Notes under the pieces: generated by a model
Told to the model about the DNA's origin: nothing
Seen by the model: only the letters and a program-made list of their open reading frames with translations
Database searches by the model: none
Part shown: positions 7,167 through 14,682 of the stretch, piece after piece
Numbering within the stretch: the first letter of the stretch is position 1
Layout: each line of letters opens with the position of its first letter
Position numbers and translations under genes: made by a program
Source: Burkholderiales bacterium UBA4615
GTDB lineage: Bacteria; Pseudomonadota; Gammaproteobacteria; Burkholderiales; Burkholderiaceae_E
NCBI GenBank assembly: GCA_002386465.1
Contig: DGIT01000037.1
Coordinates: 1-15,237 of the forward strand
Length of the DNA: 15,237 nucleotides
Direction of reading: 5' to 3'

Positions 7167-7399
7167 GACGCCATCCCCCTGAAAATCTGTCCGATGCGTG
7201 CGACCGATGGTACCAGCCGACCTCGGGTCCGACCCTGGATGCTTCGGGCGCTCACGCACCTCGACGTTCGCTCACCCTTTAGCCGGATCGTCAGCAAGGC
7301 CGGCGCGCTCCACACCGCATAGAATGGCGGGCTGGGCTGTCGCACGCTGAGCGCGCGGCGCTCGCAGACCTGCCTCACAGACTTTCCAGGAACCATCAC

Positions 7400-8614
7400 A
7401 TGAACGCACCCGACTCCGCGCGCGGTCTGAAAGCCGCCTTCAAGTGGGATGACCCGCTGCTGCTCGACGCCCAACTGACCGACGACGAGCGCATGGTGCG
7501 CGAAGCCGCGGCCGCCTACTGCCAGGACAAGCTGGCACCCCGCGTGGTGCAGGCCTTCCGCCACGAGCAGACCGATGTCGAGATCTTCCGTGAAATGGGG
7601 GCCATCGGTCTGCTGGGCCCCACCATTCCCACCGAATACGGCGGCCCGGGCCTGAACTACGTGAGCTACGGACTGATCGCACGTGAAGTGGAGCGCGTCG
7701 ACTCGGGCTACCGCTCGATGATGAGCGTGCAAAGTTCGCTGGTCATGCTGCCGATCTTTGAATTCGGTACCGAGGCGCAGCGGCGCAAATACCTGCCCAA
7801 GCTCGCCAGCGGCGAATGGATCGGCTGCTTCGGACTGACCGAACCCAATCACGGCTCCGACCCGGGCAGCATGGAAACCCGTGCCCGGCGCACCGCCGAC
7901 GGCTGGTCGCTCACGGGCGCGAAAATGTGGATCTCCAACAGCCCGATCGCCGATGTGTTCGTCGTCTGGGCCAAATGCCAGGGCGGTGATTTCGATGGCC
8001 GCATCAAGGGCTTCATCCTTGAAAAAGGCATGAAGGGACTGTCGGCACCGAAGGTTCAGGGCAAGGTGGGCCTGAAGGCCTCGATCACCGGCGAGATCGT
8101 CATGGACGATGTGTGCGTGGGCGACGAGCAGCTCATGCCGGGCGTCGAGGGTCTCAAGGGACCATTCACGTGCCTGAACAGCGCGCGCTATGGGATCGCC
8201 TGGGGCGCGCTGGGCGCAGCTGAGGACTGCTGGCACCGTTCACGCCAGTACGTGCTCGACCGAAAGCAGTTCGGTCGCCCGCTGGCTGCCAACCAGCTGA
8301 TCCAGAAAAAACTGGCCGACATGCAAACCGAGATCACGCTGGGTCTGCAGGGCTGTCTGCGCCTGGGCCGCATGAAGGATGAGGGCAGCGCGTCGGTGGA
8401 AATCACCTCGATCATGAAGCGCAACTCGTGCGGCAAAGCGCTCGATATCGCCCGGCTCGCCCGCGACATGATGGGCGGCAACGGCATCTCCGACGAGTTC
8501 GGCGTGGCCCGCCACCTGGTCAACCTCGAGGTGGTCAACACCTACGAAGGCACGCACGACATTCACGCACTTATCCTGGGCCGCGCACAGACCGGCATCC
8601 AGGCATTCAGCTGA
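7400..8614 (+). CDS. gcdH: Glutaryl-CoA dehydrogenase
   Basis: FAD enzyme of 404 residues that oxidises and decarboxylates glutaryl-CoA to crotonyl-CoA in lysine, tryptophan and some aromatic degradation routes. Acyl-CoA dehydrogenase order is clear: the N-terminal helical domain, CFGLTEPNHGSDPGSM (143-158) and WISNSPIADVFVVWAK in the middle domain, then the RYGIAWGALGAAEDC and RKQFGRPLAANQLIQKKLADMQ helices. R105 in DSGYRSMMSVQSSLV corresponds to the substrate-carboxylate-binding Arg of GCDH. E383 in NTYEGTHDIHALILGRAQTG is the catalytic base. These features distinguish it from general acyl-CoA dehydrogenases. The ATG at 7400 has CAGGAA just upstream. It heads a unit with the SDR gene 17 bases behind. 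Confidence 0.96.
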   Translation: MNAPDSARGLKAAFKWDDPLLLDAQLTDDERMVREAAAAYCQDKLAPRVVQAFRHEQTDVEIFREMGAIGLLGPTIPTEYGGPGLNYVSYGLIAREVERVDSGYRSMMSVQSSLVMLPIFEFGTEAQRRKYLPKLASGEWIGCFGLTEPNHGSDPGSMETRARRTADGWSLTGAKMWISNSPIADVFVVWAKCQGGDFDGRIKGFILEKGMKGLSAPKVQGKVGLKASITGEIVMDDVCVGDEQLMPGVEGLKGPFTCLNSARYGIAWGALGAAEDCWHRSRQYVLDRKQFGRPLAANQLIQKKLADMQTEITLGLQGCLRLGRMKDEGSASVEITSIMKRNSCGKALDIARLARDMMGGNGISDEFGVARHLVNLEVVNTYEGTHDIHALILGRAQTGIQAFS

Positions 8615-8631
8615 CCCACAGGAGACCCATC

Positions 8632-9393
8632 ATGGCTTCATCGAGAGAATTTTCCGGACGCCGTGTCCTGGTTGCAGGCGGCAGCCGCGGCATTGGTCGT
8701 GCCATGGCCATTGCCTTTGCGGAACAGGGCGCTGCCGTCTCGATCTGCGCACGCGGCGCCGACACGCTTGAATCCACCCGCGCTGAACTCGCCCGCCACG
8801 GCGTGGCCACGCATGCCATGGTCTGTGATCTGGGCCAGGCGGCTCAGATTGAAGCCTGGGTGGCTGCAGCCGCGGCCACCCTCGGCGGCATTGATGTGCT
8901 GGTGAACAACGCCTCGGCCTTCGGTGGCGGCGATACCGAAAAGGGCTGGACCGACAGCCTGGACGTCGATGTGCAGGCGGTGGTGCGTGCTTCCCGTGCC
9001 GCTCTGCCCTTTCTGGTCAAAGGCCAGTCGCCCTCGATCATCAACATTTCTTCGATCTCGGGTCTGCGTCCATCCACCCGCACCGCCGCCTACGGCGCTG
9101 CGAAAGCCGCCGTCATTCACTACACCGGCAGCCAGGCCGCCATGTATGCGCGCCAGGGCGTGCGGGTGAACTGCATTGCGCCAGGCTCGATCGAATTCCC
9201 GGGCGGTGTGTGGGCCGAGCGCAAGGTCAGCACACCTGCGCTCTACCAGGGCATCCTCGCCAGCATTCCCTTCGGCCGACTCGGTACCGCAGAAGAAATC
9301 GCTGAAGTCGCCACCTTCCTGGCATCGTCGCGGGCCCGTTGGGTCACAGGTCAGACGATCGCAGTGGACGGCGGCCAGATGCTCGGCGCCTGA
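8632..9393 (+). CDS. Short-chain dehydrogenase/reductase (SDR), classical type
   Basis: NAD(P)-dependent oxidoreductase of 253 residues; the substrate is unknown. The cofactor motif AGGSRGIG (15-22) replaces the usual TGxxxGIG. NNAS is at 92-95, and the catalytic Ser (S141 in NISSIS), Tyr154 and Lys158 (YGAAK) are in place, with a C-terminal VTGQTIAVDGGQ. The position that is Asn in the classical catalytic tetrad (DVN) appears as Asp113 (LDVDVQAV). The start is ATG 8632, with CAGGAGAC upstream; the frame extends into gcdH, but that part is antisense-like noise in another frame. The gene sits 17 bases after gcdH and 2 bases before the transporter, so it is very likely cotranscribed. Confidence 0.92.
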   Translation: MASSREFSGRRVLVAGGSRGIGRAMAIAFAEQGAAVSICARGADTLESTRAELARHGVATHAMVCDLGQAAQIEAWVAAAAATLGGIDVLVNNASAFGGGDTEKGWTDSLDVDVQAVVRASRAALPFLVKGQSPSIINISSISGLRPSTRTAAYGAAKAAVIHYTGSQAAMYARQGVRVNCIAPGSIEFPGGVWAERKVSTPALYQGILASIPFGRLGTAEEIAEVATFLASSRARWVTGQTIAVDGGQMLGA

Positions 9394-9395
9394 CG

Positions 9396-10835
9396 GTGAG
9401 CGCTTCCGGTACCGCCCCCGGCCCGGCAGGCGGCGGTCCGGACAGCCTTGCGCGTGCGCGCAAGGTGGTCATCGGCCTGATGCCGGTGAATTTCCTCTAC
9501 GCGATCGACCAGTCGATGGTGCCGGTTGCGCTGCTGAGCATCGGCCAGGAGCTGGCCGATCTGCCGCTGATTGCCTGGGTCATGGCGGGCTATCTGGTAG
9601 CCGGCACGATCGCCACACCCATCTACGGCAAGTTGTCCGACCTCTATGGCCGGCGGCGCATGCTGAGCATCGCCATTCTGATTGCATTCGCAGGCACGCT
9701 CGCCTGCTCGCTGGCCGTCTCGATGCCCATGCTGGTGAGCGCACGCGTGGTGCAGGGGCTGGGTAGCGGTGCAGTCTTTGCGCTCGCCCAGGCTGCTGTA
9801 GCCGACTTCGTTTCAGGCCCCGAGCGAGGCCGGTTTCAGGCGTATTTCTCGGGTGTCTTCGCCACATCAGCCCTGGTTGCGCCGCTGCTGGGCGGTTTTC
9901 TGACCGAGCACCTGTCGTGGCGGGCCATCTTCGTGCTGAATCTGCCGATCGCGCTCCTGTCACTGTGGCTGGTGCGACGGGTGCTCCCTGCACACGCCGC
10001 ACGCACGGCGGGTGATGCCCGCATCGACTGGCTGGGTGCCGCGTTGCTGGCTGCAGGTCTGGCCACTGTGCTGATTGCACTCACGCGCGTGGGCCAGGGT
10101 GCCGGTTGGCTCGGCACCTCTACGCTGGTGCTGCTGGCGATCGGCTCGGCCTTGCTGGGCCTGTGGGGATGGCGCGAATCCGACGCCCCTCAGCCGATCG
10201 TGCCGCTCACGCTGTTTCGAAACCGTGTGGTCCTGAGTTGCTGCCTGATTACGGCATTCAATTTTTTTGTGCTGATCGGCACGACGGTGCTGCTACCGCT
10301 CTTCATGCAGACCGTGGGCGCAGCGCGGCCTGATGAAGTGGCGGTGCGATTGATCGCGCTGACACTGGCCGTGCCTGCAGGCGCCTTTACGGCCGGGCGG
10401 ATCATGATGCGCACCCGCCATCTGGGCCGACTCACCGCCCTTGGATGCGCGCTCTCGGGTCTGGCCCTGATCGCCCTGGCCTGGGCGATGCCCAAGGCCG
10501 GGATGGGCCTCGCAGCCCTCATGATCCCGCTGGGCGTAGGACTGGGCCTGACGCTGCCGGTGGTCATGGTGGTGGCACAGATGGAAGTCGGCCCGGCCAT
10601 GACCGGTGTGGTCACTGCCACGGTGTCTTTTTTCCGCTCGCTGGGCGGTGTCGTCGGGATTGCGGTGCTGACCTCGATCGTGCTCGCTGCAGCCAAAGGC
10701 GGCGCCATCACGGCGGCAGACCCCACAGCCCTGCGCGAGGCTTTCAGTCTCGCCTTTGTCATGGCGGGTTGCGTTTCATTACTGGGTGCGGCCTTGGCCA
10801 TCAAACTGCCCTCGCTCATGCCGAAGACACGCTGA
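9396..10835 (+). CDS. MFS transporter, DHA2 (14-helix) drug/solute exporter family
   Basis: Inner-membrane proton-driven exporter of 479 residues. Loop motif A appears as GKLSDLYGRRR (78-88). NFLYAIDQSMVPVALLSIG (32-50) has the acidic residue in helix 1 typical of DHA2 proteins. RVVQGLGSGAVFALAQA and LLGGFLTEHLSWRAIFVLNLPIAL match motifs B and C regions. Hydrophobic segments continue to the end, consistent with 14 helices. The start is GTG 9396, two bases after the SDR stop and without its own strong ribosome site, which suggests translational coupling. The frame's upstream extension to 9339 overlaps the SDR and is not needed. The substrate cannot be read from sequence; export of an SDR- or GcdH-related compound is speculation. 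Confidence 0.92.
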   Translation: MSASGTAPGPAGGGPDSLARARKVVIGLMPVNFLYAIDQSMVPVALLSIGQELADLPLIAWVMAGYLVAGTIATPIYGKLSDLYGRRRMLSIAILIAFAGTLACSLAVSMPMLVSARVVQGLGSGAVFALAQAAVADFVSGPERGRFQAYFSGVFATSALVAPLLGGFLTEHLSWRAIFVLNLPIALLSLWLVRRVLPAHAARTAGDARIDWLGAALLAAGLATVLIALTRVGQGAGWLGTSTLVLLAIGSALLGLWGWRESDAPQPIVPLTLFRNRVVLSCCLITAFNFFVLIGTTVLLPLFMQTVGAARPDEVAVRLIALTLAVPAGAFTAGRIMMRTRHLGRLTALGCALSGLALIALAWAMPKAGMGLAALMIPLGVGLGLTLPVVMVVAQMEVGPAMTGVVTATVSFFRSLGGVVGIAVLTSIVLAAAKGGAITAADPTALREAFSLAFVMAGCVSLLGAALAIKLPSLMPKTR

Positions 10836-10868
10836 CAGCGCGAGCCGATACCGACTCAGGCGCCGATT

Positions 10869-10890
10869 CAGGCTAGGCCGCGCCAGCCTG
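10869..10890. terminator. Bidirectional terminator between the MFS and Hfq-like genes
   Basis: CAGGCT (10869-10874) pairs perfectly with AGCCTG (10885-10890), and GGC/GCC inside can extend the stem past one bulged A. It lies in the 59-base gap between convergent genes, four bases from the Hfq-like stop. On the plus strand it is followed by GCCCTTATT, a weak T-rich tail. Good position and structure support termination for both genes. Confidence 0.55.
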
Positions 10891-10894
10891 GCCC

Positions 10895-11344
10895 TTATTC
10901 AGTCGATCGCGGCGGTACCAGGCGCGACTTGCGACGCACGATGGTGACGGTGGGCGGCGGGGCTACGTTTCTGAGCGGCGGCGATGCCGGCAATTCGACA
11001 TCCGGATCGGTGCGCGGCATGTCGGCCGGATCCCAGGCGCGTCGCTCATAGGAGGGCGCCCGATCCGAGCGCACAGGGGGCCCTCCTTCGGTACGCCGTG
11101 GCGCACCGACACCCGGACGCCGCGGGCGCTGCGCAGTGGCCTGCTCGATGGTACTGATCGCATGGGTATAGATGACCATGGCGCCCTGCTGCGTCTCGAG
11201 CAAGAGCGTGTGGACATCGAACGACCGGATACGACCCGTAAACCGCGTGCCGCTGAGCAGATAGACATGCACCGGCGAGCGCTCACGCCGATAGCGATTG
11301 AGCTGCAGAAATTGGCGACTTTTCGGATCGGCCGGAATTTTCAC
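10895..11344 (-). CDS. Hfq-like Sm-fold protein with long Arg/Pro-rich tail
   Basis: Protein of 149 residues. Residues about 11-65 align with the Sm core of Hfq: FLQLNRYRRERSPVHVYLLSG against FLNALRRERVPVSIYLVNG, then GRIRSFDVHTLLLE, then YTHAISTIE against YKHAISTV. Compared with E. coli Hfq, K31 is Arg, Q41-F42 is Val-His, K56 is Thr, and H57 and Q8 are kept (H61, Q11). There is one extra residue before Sm2. Residues 68-149 are rich in Arg and Pro, likely disordered, and end in a basic TVTIVRRKSRLVPPRS stretch. It is probably a second Hfq-type RNA-binding protein, comparable to the tail-extended Hfq2 known in Burkholderia; the main hfq would be elsewhere. The start is GTG 11344; no strong Shine-Dalgarno site is visible. 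Confidence 0.8.
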   Translation of the reverse strand: MKIPADPKSRQFLQLNRYRRERSPVHVYLLSGTRFTGRIRSFDVHTLLLETQQGAMVIYTHAISTIEQATAQRPRRPGVGAPRRTEGGPPVRSDRAPSYERRAWDPADMPRTDPDVELPASPPLRNVAPPPTVTIVRRKSRLVPPRSTE

Positions 11345-11609
11345 GAGTCAGTCTCAGAACACGGTGCAGGACGACACAGGCCTGGTTCGGCCAGGATCAC
11401 AGAGATTCAACAGATCGGCTCAGCGATGCCAACGACGCCAACGACATGGCGACCCGCTCATGCGCCGCGCACCGCAGATCCTGGCCAACGCAGCGCGCCC
11501 CGAAACGAAGAAGGGCCGTTGCCCGTACCATTGTAGACGCCTGCGCAGTCCGAAAGAACCTCGCAGGGTTCGGTATCCGGTCAGCGCTTTCCGGCCGGCA
11601 GGACGCGCT
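11345..11609. other. Gene-free interval between cobA and the Hfq-like gene
   Basis: These 265 bases lie downstream of cobA and upstream of the Hfq-like gene, both on the minus strand. I find no plausible gene or tRNA. On the minus strand GGGC-AACG-GCCC followed by TTCTTCGTTTCG (around 11505-11530) is a weak terminator candidate for cobA. A promoter for the Hfq-like gene is expected here, but I cannot place one with confidence. Confidence 0.4.
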
Positions 11610-12401
11610 TCAATGTGATGACACGACCTCGGCGCGGCAGTCGCTGCCCAGGACTACGCGACTTGAGGGCACCGGCGTACGTTCACGCACCGCCTCACCC
11701 ACCATGAGAACCACCGGCCGCTCATCGATCGTGAGACCGTCGCGGGCCAGTCGAGTCAGATCGGTGCGCTCAATGGATTGCTGCAGCCATGACGCAGCAC
11801 GCACTGCGACCACTGGCGTGTGCGCCGCAAAGCCTTGCCCCAGCAATGTCCGCGCGCAGGCTTGCGCCATGCGACCGGCCATGTACAGAACCACGGTAGC
11901 CGCCGGGTCAAGGCCGCGCGCCCATTGCCCGTCACCCTGTTCGCCTCGCCCGATGCGTGGTGTCACGATCTGTACGGCCCGCGCAACTCCACGGCGGGTC
12001 AGCGAATGGCCGGCCGCCGCAGCCGCCGCACTGGCCGAGGTGATCCCGGGCACGATTTCCCAGGGGATGCCCGCTGCGTCGAGCGCATCGATCTCCTCGT
12101 CCAGCCGACCGAAGACACCGGGGTCACCGCCCTTCAGGCGCACCACCACAGCGTTCCTGCGCGCCGCATCGATCAGTGCGCGATCGATAGTCGCCTGCGG
12201 CATCGCTGCGCCTTCGCAACGCTTGCCCACAGCCACATGCGTGGCGCCCGGAGCCCATTCGAGTAGCGCCTCGGTCATGAGGGCGTCGTGCAGCACGATA
12301 TCGGCCTGCGCCAGCACCCGAATGGCGCGCACGGTCAGCAGATCGGCAGCACCGGGGCCGGCACCGACGAACCACACCTTTCCGGGGGGGCGCGACATCA
12401 T
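11610..12401 (-). CDS. cobA: Uroporphyrinogen-III C-methyltransferase (SUMT)
   Basis: Cytoplasmic SAM-dependent enzyme of 263 residues that methylates uroporphyrinogen III at C2 and C7 to give precorrin-2, the precursor of siroheme. Signatures: VWFVGAGPGAADLLTVRA (9-26), HDALM, GKR at 59-61, VVRLKGGDPGVFGR (86-99) and EIVPGITSASAAAAAAG (115-131). The usual DPFVFGR has Gly for Phe here. It is a stand-alone CobA without the CysG dehydrogenase/ferrochelatase part, so later siroheme steps must be encoded elsewhere. The start ATG overlaps the DUF934 stop by one base (TGATG), indicating translational coupling. Position behind cysI fits supply of siroheme to sulfite reductase. Confidence 0.95.
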   Translation of the reverse strand: MMSRPPGKVWFVGAGPGAADLLTVRAIRVLAQADIVLHDALMTEALLEWAPGATHVAVGKRCEGAAMPQATIDRALIDAARRNAVVVRLKGGDPGVFGRLDEEIDALDAAGIPWEIVPGITSASAAAAAAGHSLTRRGVARAVQIVTPRIGRGEQGDGQWARGLDPAATVVLYMAGRMAQACARTLLGQGFAAHTPVVAVRAASWLQQSIERTDLTRLARDGLTIDERPVVLMVGEAVRERTPVPSSRVVLGSDCRAEVVSSH

Positions 12402-12904
12402 CAGGCCGCCACAAGCCGGCGACGGCGAAACAGCGGCAGCGGCTCGTCGGTCGCAGCCTGATAGCGCACGCTGAAGTCCATGAACGCACGCAGTGCAGCC
12501 GGCGCATCCTGATCGGCCCGCAGCGCAAAGCTGTCGAAGCCGCAGCGCGCCATCAGGAACAACTGATCGCGCAGCACATCACCCACTGCGCGCAGTTCGC
12601 CCTGCCAACCCAGACGCTCACGCAGCAGACGCGCCGTGGAATAGCCGCGGCCATCGCTGAACCTGGGGAAATTCACCGCGATCAGCGCAAACCGGTCCAG
12701 CTGCCCGGCCAGCGCCATCACATCGTCAGGTGGCGACAGCAACAGGCCCAGCCGTCCACGGTACGCGCTCCAGACGGCCGCGCGCTCACGCCATTCATCC
12801 AGCGGGATCAGCACATCGGCGTCGGCAGGCAACGCGCCCGCATCGCCATTGAAGACCTGCCAGCCGTCAGGCCGCAGCCCGTTGCGATCGATCAGATGAG
12901 CCAT
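12401..12904 (-). CDS. DUF934 protein, sulfite-reduction accessory
   Basis: Protein of 167 residues of the DUF934 family, recognised by LIPLDEWRERA, the FALIAVNFPRFSDGRGYSTARLLRERLGWQGELRAVGDVLRDQLFLMARCGFDSFAL core and the C-terminal FSVRYQAATDEPLPLFRRR. The family almost always sits next to cysI in proteobacteria and is annotated only as a probable sulfite-reduction partner; no activity is established. It has no signal peptide or membrane segment. The frame is open to 13129, but ATG 12904 with AAGGAGG six bases before it is clearly the start. The gene therefore overlaps the end of cysI by 38 bases in another frame, and its stop overlaps the cobA start, so the three are coupled. Confidence 0.93.
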   Translation of the reverse strand: MAHLIDRNGLRPDGWQVFNGDAGALPADADVLIPLDEWRERAAVWSAYRGRLGLLLSPPDDVMALAGQLDRFALIAVNFPRFSDGRGYSTARLLRERLGWQGELRAVGDVLRDQLFLMARCGFDSFALRADQDAPAALRAFMDFSVRYQAATDEPLPLFRRRRLVAA

Positions 12905-14552
12905 AGACGGCCTCCTTGAAGGGTTCGATGCCGAGGCGCTGCACGACATCGATGAAACGCTCTTCCACCGACGCGCGCCGGGCCACGTAGGCCCGCACCA
13001 GACGCTCGATGACATCGGGGATTTCCCCGCGCGAAAACGACGGACCGATGATGCGACCGATGGCGGCCACCGGGCCCTGCACACCGCCCAGCGAGATCTG
13101 GTACCACTCCTCACCAGCCTTATCGACACCCAGGATGCCGATATGCCCGATGTGGTGATGGCCGCATGAATTGATGCAACCGGAAATATTCAGCTCGACC
13201 TCACCGATGTCGTAGAGATCGTCCAGATCGTCGAAGCGCGCCTGGATCGACTGCGCCACGGGAATGGCCACCGCATTAGCCAGCGCACAAAAATCGCCCC
13301 CCGGGCACGCAATGATGTCGGTGAGCAAACCGATATTGGGCGTGGCAAGTCGGGACTTGCGCAGCAGCGTATGCAAAGCAGGCAGACTGTCTCGCTCTAC
13401 ATCGGGCAGCACCAGATTCTGGTGATGCGTGACCCGAATTTCACCGAACCCGAAGGCCTCGGCCGCATCGGCTACGGCGCGCATCTGCTCGGACGTGGCG
13501 TCGCCGGGCGCCTGGCCATGCTCCTTAAGCGACACCGTGACCGACACATAGCCCGGGACCCGATGCGCATGCGTGCAGCGACGCACCCAGGCCGCAAAAC
13601 CAGGCTGAGAGACCAGTGCGTCCTGGTACGGTGCCGAAGGCTCGGCAGGCAGGTTGCGGTAAGCCGGCGGCGTGAAGTAGGCCGCGACCCGCGCGATTTC
13701 GTCGTCGCTGAGCGCGGCGGGGCCGTCGCGCAGCGCCGACCATTCCTCCTCAACTTCGGCTGCAAACGCCTGTGCGCCCAGCTCGCGCACCAGAATCTTG
13801 ATGCGTGCCTTGTAGAGGTTGTCGCGCCGTCCGAAGCGGTTGTAGACCCGCAGGATGGCTTCGACATAATTAAGCAGTTCGCGCTCGGGCAAAAAGCTGC
13901 GGATGCACGACCCGATGATGGGTGTTCGGCCCAGGCCACCGCCTGCCCACACCTCAAAGCCCAGCGCCCCCTCGGCGTTTCGCGCCACACGCAGACCGAT
14001 GTCGTGCACCTGCACCGCCGCCCGGTCGGCCGCAGAGGCCGAGACCGCAATTTTGAATTTGCGCGGCAAGAAGGTGAATTCCGGATGAAACGTGGACCAC
14101 TGGCGCAGCAGCTCGCAGTAAGGACGCGGATCGACCAGCTCATCGGGCGACACACCCGCGAAGTGATCGGTGGTCACGTTGCGTACGCAGTTGCCGCTGG
14201 TCTGGATGCCATGCATCTCGACGGTGGCCAGTTCGGCCAGCAGATCGGGGACGCGGCCCAACTCCGGCCAGTTCAGCTGCAGGTTCTGACGGGTGCTGAA
14301 GTGACCGTAGCCCCGGTCGTAGCGGTCGGCCACATCAGCGAGCTTGCGCATCTGCACCGAAGACACCGTGCCATAGGGAATGGCAATGCGCAGCATCGGG
14401 GCATGCTTTTGAACGTATAGCCCGTTTTGCAGGCGCAGCGGCTTGAACTCGTCCTCCGACAACTCGCCGGCCAGGAATCGGCGGGTCTGGTCGCGGAACT
14501 GTTCGACGCGTTCATCGACCAGCGTCTGGTCATATTGATCGTAGCGATACAC
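12867..14552 (-). CDS. cysI: Sulfite reductase hemoprotein subunit (nitrite/sulfite reductase family)
   Basis: Protein of 561 residues that reduces sulfite to sulfide by six electrons using siroheme and a 4Fe-4S cluster. The cluster/siroheme cysteines are C416 and C422 in ACPGGDFCALA, and C459 and C463 in NISGCINSCGHHHIG. GHFSTRQNLQLNWPEL (83-98) and QTSGNCVRNVTTDHFAGV (117-134) are the substrate-side ferredoxin-like repeat motifs with the siroheme-contact Arg residues. Assimilatory nitrite reductases share this fold, but the DUF934–cobA context favours sulfite. The start is GTG 14552 (VYRYDQYD...), without a clear Shine-Dalgarno site; the next in-frame Met would remove part of the conserved N-terminus. 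No cysJ flavoprotein gene is visible, so the electron donor is unknown. Confidence 0.93.
   Translation of the reverse strand: MYRYDQYDQTLVDERVEQFRDQTRRFLAGELSEDEFKPLRLQNGLYVQKHAPMLRIAIPYGTVSSVQMRKLADVADRYDRGYGHFSTRQNLQLNWPELGRVPDLLAELATVEMHGIQTSGNCVRNVTTDHFAGVSPDELVDPRPYCELLRQWSTFHPEFTFLPRKFKIAVSASAADRAAVQVHDIGLRVARNAEGALGFEVWAGGGLGRTPIIGSCIRSFLPERELLNYVEAILRVYNRFGRRDNLYKARIKILVRELGAQAFAAEVEEEWSALRDGPAALSDDEIARVAAYFTPPAYRNLPAEPSAPYQDALVSQPGFAAWVRRCTHAHRVPGYVSVTVSLKEHGQAPGDATSEQMRAVADAAEAFGFGEIRVTHHQNLVLPDVERDSLPALHTLLRKSRLATPNIGLLTDIIACPGGDFCALANAVAIPVAQSIQARFDDLDDLYDIGEVELNISGCINSCGHHHIGHIGILGVDKAGEEWYQISLGGVQGPVAAIGRIIGPSFSRGEIPDVIERLVRAYVARRASVEERFIDVVQRLGIEPFKEAVYGSSDRSQRAAA
12911..12917 (-). 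promoter_or_regulatory. Strong Shine-Dalgarno site inside cysI for the DUF934 gene
   Basis: AAGGAGG on the minus strand is six bases before ATG 12904 and lies within the cysI coding sequence. It fixes the start of the DUF934 gene and confirms the 38-base gene overlap. Confidence 0.85.
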
Positions 14553-14567
14553 GGCAGGAAGTCCGAA

Positions 14568-14584
14568 AGTCTGACCGACAGACT
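14568..14584. promoter_or_regulatory. Perfect inverted repeat just upstream of cysI
   Basis: AGTCTG (14568-14573) and CAGACT (14579-14584) are separated by five bases and end 15 bases before the cysI GTG. This could be an operator or a leader hairpin that affects translation. It lies in the 130-base gap between the reductase gene and cysI, where a cysI promoter could sit. I could not identify a confident -35/-10 pair or a CysB site. Confidence 0.35.
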
Positions 14585-14682
14585 AGGCGCCCTGCGTGCA
14601 GGAGGGAACGTGCGCATTGGCCTGAGCACATGCGCTTCGGTCATAAGGCGTCCACCGCTCGAAAGCGTGCGCCCGAGTTGGA

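Noticed and set aside
7225..7235. Small palindrome GGGTC-C-GACCC upstream of msrA
   Set aside because: Only five-base arms in GC-rich DNA; easily expected by chance, and no promoter elements are clearly placed around it.
6531..7322. Plus-strand frame with a cysteine cluster (CTCVCSGTGEGCSGACTC) near 6576-6635, metallothionein-like at first sight
   Set aside because: It runs antisense through msrA, has no ribosome site at its ATG codons, and the cysteines arise from GCA/ACA-rich sequence at the msrA 3' end and the gap.
7320..7325. TAGAAT as a -10 element for gcdH
   Set aside because: No acceptable -35 at 16-18 bases upstream; too weak to report as a promoter.
7349..7363. GAGCG-CGCGG-CGCTC inverted repeat before gcdH
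   Set aside because: Five-base GC-only arms in the leader; no independent support for function.
7163..8236. 357-codon minus-strand frame opposite gcdH
   Set aside because: Antisense shadow of a strongly identified gene in GC-rich DNA; no recognisable domain and it also covers the msrA/gcdH intergenic region.
11446..12474. 342-codon plus-strand frame opposite cobA
   Set aside because: Ser/Arg/Pro-rich low-information translation, antisense to cobA with full motifs.
13371..14420. 349-codon plus-strand frame opposite cysI
   Set aside because: Antisense shadow; the translation is Arg/His-rich with no family resemblance, while cysI on the other strand has all cofactor motifs.
14273..14644. Minus-strand frame starting upstream of cysI that could be a leader or alternative gene
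   Set aside because: Different frame from cysI, overlaps its N-terminal coding region and has no recognisable sequence.
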